DNA of 64,000 bases. It comes from Brachycybe producta. Lineage: Eukaryota > Arthropoda > Diplopoda > Playtdesmida > Andrognathidae. Shown here one piece after another: positions 57,190 through 64,000 of this stretch. The stretch spans positions 4,049,495-4,113,494 of the forward strand of contig JAUPFP010000020.1 in the NCBI GenBank assembly GCA_036925085.1, written 5' to 3'. Position numbers and translations under genes: made by a program. Every line of letters starts with the position of its first letter. Positions within the stretch are counted from its first letter, which is position 1. The notes under the pieces are model-generated. The model was not told where the DNA came from and made no database searches. It saw only the letters and a list, made by a program, of their open reading frames with translations.

Positions 57190-58073
57190 TGTGACACCCT
57201 GTAGAAACAGAAGGTGAAACACTTAAGTCAAAATTTCAGTTTTGACAGTAAGGCACCCCTTGGTGCACAGATGTTCAGACATGGGTGGCCCGAATTCCAG
57301 AGAATTCGCGGAACCAAGTCCGACCGTGAGAAAATTGGAAATAAGTTCCAAGAATATTTCTGATTATGATTTAATATCCCCGGCCCAGGGCAATGATTGG
57401 CCCAGTTGGTCAATCATTACGCCCTGAGGTGACAGTTGCCCCTCCCAGGAGACCGGACAAGTGAGCCTGAGACTTGTGTGTGAAGACAGTCAGAGTTTAG
57501 ACATCAAACTAGAGAGTTGGTCTTGAGAATTCAAGAAGTACCCTGAACCAGAGTCTAGAGTTCAGAGAGTAAAGATCTGACTTAGAGAATATTGTTATGT
57601 AAAAGCAATAATAATTATGTAATCAAGAGCAAGTAAAGAGTTCTATTCAAAATACCTAAACCAGTGTGATATTGTGTATTTTGGATTGTATTGAGTTCCT
57701 GTACTCCTAAAATAGAGGAGTATCCAGCAGAAGGTACTCAGACACAGCCTGAGTCCCTCTGCCTGGAGCCTCCAGCAACTCAACCAAAAAGGACTAGAGT
57801 TTCTTCGGCATCGTCACGCCTATACCAAAGATCCCTAGGAAAGACGGTCTTTTTGTGGGCCGTGCCAGGCAAGGCATAGTAAATGTCGCGCCCGGTGAAC
57901 CCAACCCCCAGAGGTTCAACAGCAATAGAGGCTGGTCCGCAGCAGTCGACAACAGAGTCGACCCCGGCACCACCGACTCAGCAGAGGGAACAACGTCGTC
58001 AACGAGGACGAAGTTCCTCCCGCATCGTCGGCACTGGAGCCAAAGGTACGAGAGGTGGGCCAGTCGTGTCACA
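57190..58073 (+). repeat. 5' LTR of element B
   Basis: TGTGACACCCTGTAG to CGTGTCACA. It contains the Gag start codon at 57883, so its last 191 bp are coding. I did not find a clear TATA box or AATAAA. Confidence 0.92.
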
Positions 58074-59466
58074 AAATGGTGGAGGCGCCGGGTATAGTGC
58101 CAATAACGACACCGAAGACGAAGATGAAGCTACTGGAGGAGCTTCAGCCACACCGAGATCTGCGAAGAGGACGCCGAGAGTAACGTCCGAAGAGGTCCTG
58201 AAGTTAACTGCCCAGATGAAGAAGCAAGTCGCCACAGAGTACCTGGCCAGTCTACGGACCAAGAAGCAGAAGGAATCCATGCTCAACGTGTTTGGATTCA
58301 CCAGTAAAGCGGACACAACCCAAATGAGTGAGTTTGCATCCGTTTATGATATTCAAAGCGAATTTCAAGAGGCGCGCCCAAGAGCAAGGGACACGCCAAA
58401 CCCAGAGTCAAGCATGAACATTCAAGCCATCACGTTAGATGACAACGCTGACGCGCCATCATGCCAAGAGTTAGTGAAAAGATACCATGGTCGCCATCCG
58501 CTCGAAACGCTCCAACGTTTCGATGGCATCATGTCAGTGCACGAGTTTCTGCAACGTTTCGAGGACATTGCAGATATACAAGAGTGGAACGACGTACATA
58601 GACTGTACTTCGCCAAGACCGCGTTCATAGGCTATGCCCAGGAGTGGTTAGCTGGTTTCTCAAGAGAGCACAAGAAACCAACGTGGACAGAGCTGCGCCG
58701 AGCGTTAGTAGACGCGTTCGGAAAAGCAGATGACGCAGTTCGAATTCAAGGAGAATTCGAAAGGATGAGACAACGAAAGGGTGAGAATTCAGCAGTTTAT
58801 ATGCGAAATTACTTGCGCATGTCATACCTGTTATGCCCTAACATCCCAGAGCCAGTTAGAGTGTCGAATTTGCGCAAAACATTGCACCCAATTATTCGAC
58901 AGCACACCAAGACGTGTCCAATCGCGGACACAAAAGAGTTCGTCCAATTTATAAATCGAGTCGAATCAATTTTAATTATGGATGAAGAGTGGGAGATCGT
59001 GGAGCAAAGCGCGCTTCAACCCTTCCAACCCCAAAAGCAGTCTGGTCAGCAGAACCAGAGTAACAAGAGTAGAAAGAACCAAGCGAAAGGAGCTTACGAC
59101 GACAGAGTATACGCCGTCGTTGCGCAGAGCAATGCTCCGAATTCTGGCCAACAGCAGTTGCAATCTCAGCAGAAGAAGCAACAGGGCCAGAGATCTCAGA
59201 GAAATAGACAGAGATCACCGAGAAATAGAGGGCAGAAGCCTAAAGTGCCTCTAGAGGAGGTAATTTGCTACAACTGCAGCCAAAAAGGTCATTTTGGTAG
59301 AAATTGCCCACAGCCCGATAGACGACAGGCATCTACAGTCGGCAATATAACGAGTCAAGAGTCAGCTGTTTCCACAGGGTCTGATGGTAAACAGTACATA
59401 GCCGTTTTAGTCAACGGACAGACGACCTATTTCCCCGTCGAAGCCCAACAGCAACATTTAAACTAA
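57883..59466 (+). CDS. Gag-like protein of element B
   Basis: 527 residues. The first 64 codons lie in the 5' LTR and the next few cross the primer-binding site, an unusual arrangement. A Gln/Ser/Arg-rich N terminus leads to a capsid-type domain at about 190-360 that aligns with element A: RHP-x(6)-FDG, FL-x-RFE, PTWTELR, AFGKADD, LRKTLHP. A basic Gln-rich stretch precedes one CCHC knuckle, CYNCSQKGHFGRNC, near 463. The tail ends HLN-stop. The last codons TTA-AAC form a TTTAAAC slippery heptamer just before TAA. No protease follows in this frame. Internal methionines (for example near residue 111) could also be starts, but the frame is open and free of indels in the solo LTR too, which favours the LTR start. 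Confidence 0.85.
   Translation: MSRPVNPTPRGSTAIEAGPQQSTTESTPAPPTQQREQRRQRGRSSSRIVGTGAKGTRGGPVVSQNGGGAGYSANNDTEDEDEATGGASATPRSAKRTPRVTSEEVLKLTAQMKKQVATEYLASLRTKKQKESMLNVFGFTSKADTTQMSEFASVYDIQSEFQEARPRARDTPNPESSMNIQAITLDDNADAPSCQELVKRYHGRHPLETLQRFDGIMSVHEFLQRFEDIADIQEWNDVHRLYFAKTAFIGYAQEWLAGFSREHKKPTWTELRRALVDAFGKADDAVRIQGEFERMRQRKGENSAVYMRNYLRMSYLLCPNIPEPVRVSNLRKTLHPIIRQHTKTCPIADTKEFVQFINRVESILIMDEEWEIVEQSALQPFQPQKQSGQQNQSNKSRKNQAKGAYDDRVYAVVAQSNAPNSGQQQLQSQQKKQQGQRSQRNRQRSPRNRGQKPKVPLEEVICYNCSQKGHFGRNCPQPDRRQASTVGNITSQESAVSTGSDGKQYIAVLVNGQTTYFPVEAQQQHLN
58077..58094 (+). promoter_or_regulatory. Primer-binding site of element B, tRNA-Ala-like
   Basis: TGGTGGAGGCGCCGGGTA begins three bases after the LTR. 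It matches the complement of a tRNA-Ala 3' end (CACCTCCA-CCA) except for C at position 10. The same bases are translated as part of Gag. Confidence 0.8.
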
Positions 59467-59497
59467 TGAGGGCGGCGGTGAAAAGGGGCCCACCGCC
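59457..59497 (+). promoter_or_regulatory. Candidate -1 ribosomal frameshift site (TTTAAAC plus hairpin)
   Basis: TTTAAAC at 59457-59463 is in the X-XXY-YYZ phase (0-frame codons TTA AAC) with the stop TAA next. ORF2 lies in the -1 frame. A GC-rich stem pairs GGCGGTG (59474-59480) with CACCGCC (59491-59497) around a 10-nt loop. With a bulged C it extends to start six nt after the heptamer. TAATG at 59464-59468 also offers termination-reinitiation. Confidence 0.75.
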
Positions 59498-61814
59498 CTT
59501 CACGAAGAAAATACCTTCGAAGAAGAGTAAGGTCGATTCCCCGGTCGAAAAAGATGCTCAGAAGACAGCATCTAAGAGTAACGAAAAAGATGTTCAGAAG
59601 ACAGCATCTAAGAGCAGCAAGAACGATGTTCAGAAGTCAGCATCGAAGAGCTACAGCGGAGATGTCCAGAAAGAGACATCCACCCAAATCAAGCGAGATG
59701 TTCAGCAAGCAGCATCCATGAGTAACAAGAGAGATGTCCATCACGAAGTATCCACAAGCGTGAAGAAGAGACCGAAGACATCAAAGAGGGTTAGCGAGTA
59801 TCACAAATACTTACCTGAACTTTCAACAGTAGAGAACGACGACTCGTCATTCAATAGAGGTGTTGAAGACGATGATGACATCATAGGCTACATAAGTGAA
59901 CGAGAGATAGATGAAGTTTTAGAGGGTGTAGACGACGCCATAGAGAAACCTATCAAACCAACTTATGAGCAAAATTCTAACATGAGTCATCGAGGTATCA
60001 ATTCGCAAAGAAAACACAAACACGGAATTGAAACAAGAGAAATGTTTTTATTAAACAAGAGTTTTACAAAGCCCACCCACAAGGCAATAAAAACAACAAT
60101 GTATACAGAAGTTATACACGATGAGGCCAGAGGTCAAGCCGACTCTGATTCCCGAGAAAGAGTAGCCGTCACCACTGGTAGCAAAGGCAGACGAAAGCCC
60201 CAAGAAGAGACGGGCAGAAGAATCAGACGTCAATTGACACCTTCTGACAATCAGAACCAAGATTTAGGACGAAGTTCCATTAGACAGGTCGGAGTTCAGA
60301 TGACTGCCACCTTAGTAAAGATGGAGGAGAAACGATCCTTCGTCTCTGTGAAAGTAAATAAACAGAAAAATGGAAACAGGACCCCCGAAAATGGTCATCT
60401 GACCACAACAGGGAGAGAGACACATTTTCCCAATGAGAGGAGAAATTCAATAAATATCGTCACCTTGGTTCTCATTCTTTTAATCGTACTCACCATTATC
60501 GGAGTGAAAGTCTTGAAAGAATTAGGTCGAATTGTCAGGATCGGTTTAAGCAGCCTCCCGAAGAACATAACCGAGAAGAGTGGTAGTCTATCAGTCCATA
60601 GGCTACCACCAGAAGGGCAAGCGATGGAACGAAAGGCCGTTCCATCCCAGAAAGAGCCTTCTTGTCCACCAGGAACTAGAGAAAGGGGACAAGAAGAGGA
60701 GGAGGAGGAAGGAGGACAAAGAACGATGTTGGTGTCCTCGGCCAAGGAGCAGCAACCACAAGAGGGGGGTAGACACCATCCAAGTGACCCCGAATCCTGG
60801 CCACTACCTCCTCAGTCTCGAACGAGCCGCCCCGAACGACTGCCAGTCCCGGCCGACCGGAGCAGGACATCGGAGAGGGCTACCATCATCGTCCCCAACA
60901 TACGAAGGGACGACAGAGGGCAAAGAGAGCCGGGAGCCCCCCGAGACCAAGAGAGAGACATCGAGGCATCCAGCCAGCGGCGGGTGAGATTCAACCCAGC
61001 CGTGCAAATCCGCAAGATCGGACTGCCACTCCCGCTACCGGAGAGTCTCCGGGCGGAAGTTGGGGCTCGTCCGAGAACGAGAAGTGGTGAGCGGCTGGAA
61101 AGCGCAACCTATGCCATGCAGCGGAGAGCGGAGGAACCAGTGGTTGCAAGTAGCGGCCACCAAGAGAGAGCGAGAGAGATTCGTCCGCCAGTTCCTCCGA
61201 GGCCGGCAGAAGTCCCGGACTACCGATTTAGTCCCGCTGGAAGAGACGCAGAGGAGAGTAGACAGAGGAGCGTGAGAGAAGACCCAGGAGTTGAGATGGG
61301 TCCGGTCCTCCTGAATAACCTTATCGTGCGCTGGTACCGACACCAGGCACCCAGGTCAGTCCAGTACCTGGGGTGCTTCACGCCACGTCATGGGATGCCG
61401 CATGTCGCCCTATCGACTACATGCCGCCATTACCTCCTCACAGCGAAGACAAGAGGGGACGTCGCCCTCGTCATAATTAAGAGGACGACGCTAGAATGCC
61501 GAATCTACTACTATAGGGGAGGGTGGAATGTGCCAAGAGAAGGAAGGAACGTAAGATGCTTCCTGCATCAACTACTCCAACCTGGACCGACCCACGAGAT
61601 AGACATTAGCTACGGCGAGTTTCGGTTCACAGGTGGGCGCACCGAAAGAGTGGTGCTACTGTATGATGCAGTGGTCCATGCGATCATGGGCGACCTGCCC
61701 CAGTTAGAGGTCCTCGGAAGGGAATGTCTGATTGAGACGACACTCCGAATGATCATGAGGGCAGCAGAGGCGCCCCACCGTGGATGGGCTGATGTGCGCG
61801 ATCCCTACCCATAG
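59466..61814 (+). CDS. ORF2 of element B: repeat region, membrane segment and shared C-terminal domain
   Basis: 782 residues, not recognised as any pol product. Its ATG overlaps the Gag stop (TAATG), and it is reachable by -1 frameshift as well. In order: six 12-residue repeats of the form DVQKTASKSSKN at about 29-100; an acidic patch; a basic region; one strong hydrophobic segment, INIVTLVLILLIVLTIIGV, at about 330-349 that looks like a transmembrane helix; a Glu/Arg/Pro-rich disordered section; and a C-terminal domain at about 615-745 with LLNN, YLG, G-x-PH and LLYDAV that aligns almost without gaps to the end of the element A protein. No DTG, YxDD, HHCC or DDE motif. The membrane segment is absent from element A. 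Function unknown; packaging, membrane targeting or partner recognition are guesses. Confidence 0.8.
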   Translation: MRAAVKRGPPPFTKKIPSKKSKVDSPVEKDAQKTASKSNEKDVQKTASKSSKNDVQKSASKSYSGDVQKETSTQIKRDVQQAASMSNKRDVHHEVSTSVKKRPKTSKRVSEYHKYLPELSTVENDDSSFNRGVEDDDDIIGYISEREIDEVLEGVDDAIEKPIKPTYEQNSNMSHRGINSQRKHKHGIETREMFLLNKSFTKPTHKAIKTTMYTEVIHDEARGQADSDSRERVAVTTGSKGRRKPQEETGRRIRRQLTPSDNQNQDLGRSSIRQVGVQMTATLVKMEEKRSFVSVKVNKQKNGNRTPENGHLTTTGRETHFPNERRNSINIVTLVLILLIVLTIIGVKVLKELGRIVRIGLSSLPKNITEKSGSLSVHRLPPEGQAMERKAVPSQKEPSCPPGTRERGQEEEEEEGGQRTMLVSSAKEQQPQEGGRHHPSDPESWPLPPQSRTSRPERLPVPADRSRTSERATIIVPNIRRDDRGQREPGAPRDQERDIEASSQRRVRFNPAVQIRKIGLPLPLPESLRAEVGARPRTRSGERLESATYAMQRRAEEPVVASSGHQERAREIRPPVPPRPAEVPDYRFSPAGRDAEESRQRSVREDPGVEMGPVLLNNLIVRWYRHQAPRSVQYLGCFTPRHGMPHVALSTTCRHYLLTAKTRGDVALVIIKRTTLECRIYYYRGGWNVPREGRNVRCFLHQLLQPGPTHEIDISYGEFRFTGGRTERVVLLYDAVVHAIMGDLPQLEVLGRECLIETTLRMIMRAAEAPHRGWADVRDPYP

Positions 61815-62890
61815 TCAATAATGTGCTTCGCATTCAAGAGTTTTAACGGGTTTACATCGTGTTTACTCGTAATAGTCGACGAATAAGAGAAAAGAGGAAA
61901 AAGAGCGAAGGGCACTAGACCAGCCAACTTGGCACGTCTAGTCCCGAAGTGCCAGAGTGTGTGAAGTGTTTTTCGCGTTCAGAAGCCCCTTCGGAACGAC
62001 TTTGCGTTTTTCCGAAGGTGAGACTCTTCTTTAATGGATTGTGGGATACACCGATCACCAGCGAGCACCAGTGAGTTAAAAGAGAACATTCTCATCGAGA
62101 GAACATTTTTAATTTTAAGTTCTTCTTAATTTTAAGTTCCTTTTAGAGCATGCGTAATAAAAGAGAATCCTTTCGTGGATCCGCATGAGAAGAGGTAGAG
62201 TTCGTTACCTCTTAAGAGATCTTAAAGAAATTAAAAATTTAGTATTTTTATCGAGTGCCAAAAATTTTATGTAGAATCGAAATTTTTGTTGAAAGTGTTT
62301 TAATATTTTAGTAATATTTTTAATATTTTTCAGAGTCAAAGAGTTCTTCGTTCGAGAAGTTTAGTTTTGTATTTTTATACGTGTAATAATATTTTTGTAA
62401 TATTTTTATAAGTTGATATTTTAATAATACTCATAAAGAGTTTCGTATTATTTTTATATTTTAATTTACAGCTTAAGCCAAAGAGGTGGCATAGTTCAAG
62501 CTTGGCATAGCTTTCGCCACATAGTAGGGACCAGTAGAGTCCATAGAAGCATGCAAAATTGAGTATTTTTTTTTTTTTTTTTTTATTTCTTTTATATAAA
62601 GATTTCGTTTAAGGCTTAACCCAAAGAAGCGGTGTTCAGTGAGCTCTGCGTAGCTCCGCCGCATAGTCAGAATCAGTCGTATTCTAGTTAACGATCAAAA
62701 TTAAGTATTTTGTTTTAATTTCGTTTTAAGAGTTTTGTTTCTATCATTTGTTGTAATGATTGGAAACACACACAAGTCTCACGTGTACGTTCCGAGGTCC
62801 TGTAGGCAGAGGAAGGCTAAGGAAAAGGGGGTTTTAAAAGAGTCAAAATTTAGAGGCCCAGGGACGTGCCTCCTTCAAAGAAGGGGGGTG
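61815..62890 (+). other. 3' untranslated region of element B
   Basis: About 1.1 kb without an ORF, AU-rich, with homopurine/pyrimidine runs and a run of about 21 T near 62564-62584. It holds the duplicated hairpin unit described separately. GAAGGGGGGTG at 62880-62890 is the polypurine-tract-like run directly before the 3' LTR. Confidence 0.75.
62471..62711 (+). ncRNA. Duplicated structured RNA element in the 3' region of B
   Basis: Two units of about 100 nt (62471-62569 and 62614-62711) start GCTTAA-CCAAAGA and end CAAAATT-AGTATTTT. Each can form one long hairpin and one short one. Stems: GTGGC/GCCAC in unit 1 versus GCGGT/GCCGC in unit 2; AAGC/GCTT versus GAGC/GCTC; GGAC/GTCC versus AGAAT/ATTCT, the last around a conserved CAGT loop. 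The arms changed together, which supports real RNA structure. Packaging or nuclear-export roles are possible. Confidence 0.6.
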
Positions 62891-63774
62891 TGTGACACCC
62901 TGTAGAAACAGAAGGTGAAACACTTAAGTCAAAATTTCAGTTTTGACAGTAAGGCACCCCTTGGTGCACAGATGTTCGGACATGGGTGGCCCGAATTCCA
63001 GAGAATTCGCGGAACCAAGTCCGACCGTGAGAAAATTGGAAATAAGTTCCAAGAATATTTCTGATTATGATTTAATATCCCCGGCCCAGGGCAATGATTG
63101 GCCCAGTTGGTCAATCATTACGCCCTGAGGTGACAGTTGCCCCTCCCAGGAGACCGGACAAGTGAGCCTGAGACTTGTGTGTGAAGACAGTCAGAGTTTA
63201 GACATCAAACTAGAGAGTTGGTCTTGAGAATTCAAGAAGTACCCTGAACCAGAGTCTAGAGTTCAGAGAGTAAAGATCTGACTTAGAGAATATTGTTATG
63301 TAAAAGCAATAATAATTATGTAATCAAGAGCAAGTAAAGAGTTCTATTCAAAATACCTAAACCAGTGTGATATTGTGTATTTTGGATTGTATTGAGTTCC
63401 TGTACTCCTAAAATAGAGGAGTATCCAGCAGAAGGTACTCAGACACAGCCTGAGTCCCTCTGCCTGGAGCCTCCAGCAACTCAACCAAAAAGGACTAGAG
63501 TTTCTTCGGCATCGTCACGCCTATACCAAAGATCCCTAGGAAAGACGGTCTTCTTGTGGGCCGTGCCAGGCAAGGCATAGTAAATGTCGCGCCCGGTGAA
63601 CCCAACCCCCAGAGGTTCAACAGCAATAGAGGCTGGTCCGCAGCAGTCGACAACAGAGTCGACCCCGGCACCACCGACTCAGCAGAGGGAACAACGTCGT
63701 CAACGAGGACGAAGTTCCTCCCGCATCGTCGGCACTGGAGCCAAAGGTACGAGAGGTGGGCCAGTCGTGTCACA
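62891..63774 (+). repeat. 3' LTR of element B
   Basis: 884 bp, differing from the 5' LTR at two positions that I noticed. It also carries the Gag start at 63584, which here runs out of the LTR into flanking DNA and stops at 63835 (83 codons). Confidence 0.92.
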
Positions 63775-63778
63775 TAAA

Positions 63779-64000
63779 TCTATAGAAATTGCTGAAATGT
63801 TTTCTATTCTGCCACAAAGAATTAGGAAAGAATGACAAACATTCTGAAAAAACCACCAGAAAACCGAAATAGTTAATAAAAATCAGAATATTTTATGGTT
63901 CTTCTTTACACTGACAGATAATATATGATGCTTCTGCTAAATTCTTTAAAAAGTAAAATTCATTTGCATCATTTTTATGGATTCTCTCAATATCCCCCCA
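63779..64000. other. Flanking DNA right of element B
   Basis: AT-rich, similar in words to 30545-30785 and 15770-16260 (CAGAATATTTTATGG, ACTGACAGATAA). No gene. Confidence 0.5.

Larger units (their letters stand above)
57190..63774 (+). mobile_element. LTR retroelement B (RT-less, gag plus ORF2 with novel C-terminal domain)
   Basis: 6585 bp with 884-bp LTRs, TAAA target duplications (57186-57189 and 63775-63778), a tRNA-Ala-like primer site and a G-run. The two LTRs differ at two positions that I could see (A/G near 57277 and T/C near 57852), so insertion is recent. It encodes a Gag and a second ORF. No protease, reverse transcriptase, RNase H or integrase is visible. It is related to element A by Gag, primer site, LTR start and the last domain of ORF2. 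Confidence 0.92.

Noticed and set aside
60395-61343. Minus-strand frames opposite ORF2 of element B
   Set aside because: Shadows of the sense ORF, rich in Pro/Ser/Leu as expected from complementing its Glu/Arg-rich part.
59466-61814. ORF2 of element B as an envelope protein
   Set aside because: There is only one internal hydrophobic segment, no signal peptide, no Cys-rich ectodomain and no cleavage site. The shared C-terminal domain also occurs in element A, which has no membrane segment.

Overview
This is an AT-rich, gene-poor stretch of a metazoan genome, probably an invertebrate, with no bacterial-type organisation. The evidence is one large host gene for a PTB/PID-like domain protein with YY1-type CCGCCATTTT motifs upstream, two nearly intact LTR retroelements, and many miniature inverted-repeat transposons (MITEs) and minisatellites. 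I cannot name the species. No tRNA, rRNA or CRISPR array is visible.

Layout. 1-6054: intergenic DNA with two MITEs, a 15-bp minisatellite and two larger inverted-repeat elements. 6055-15537: LTR element A on the minus strand (560-bp LTRs that look identical, 4-bp target duplication GTGC) with one 2029-codon ORF. 15538-47634: MITE-dense DNA, including palindromic MITEs with 9-bp target duplications, hAT-type MITEs with 8-bp duplications, a PIF/Harbinger-like pair with TTA, nested insertions, 20-22-bp minisatellites, a solo LTR of family B (18807-19719) and an LTR relic of family A (33591-33912). 47635-50100: host PTB-domain gene on the minus strand, promoter-like region at 50185-50375. 50376-57189: foldback element, 480-bp tandem duplication, hAT-like and mariner-like MITEs, a 30-bp minisatellite. 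57190-63774: LTR element B on the plus strand (884-bp LTRs differing at two positions that I could see, target duplication TAAA) with a Gag ORF and a second ORF.

The main result is that A and B are diverged sisters. They share a homologous Gag capsid and zinc knuckle, a primer-binding site matching the 3' end of tRNA-Ala, the same G-run/LTR junction and 4-bp target duplications. Neither has reverse transcriptase, RNase H or integrase in its ORFs. Both end instead with a shared C-terminal domain of about 130 residues (anchors LLNN, G-x-PH and LYDAV) that I do not recognise. They look like recently mobile, RT-less elements that need pol from a partner elsewhere but keep Gag plus this extra domain. 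Element A keeps a protease and a post-protease linker and fuses everything in one frame. Element B starts Gag inside its LTR and joins Gag to ORF2 at a correctly phased TTTAAAC slippery heptamer that runs straight into a TAATG stop/start overlap, followed by a GC-rich hairpin. Both carry repeated small RNA-hairpin candidates with compensatory base changes, and A has 11 CACGTG E-boxes in its leader.
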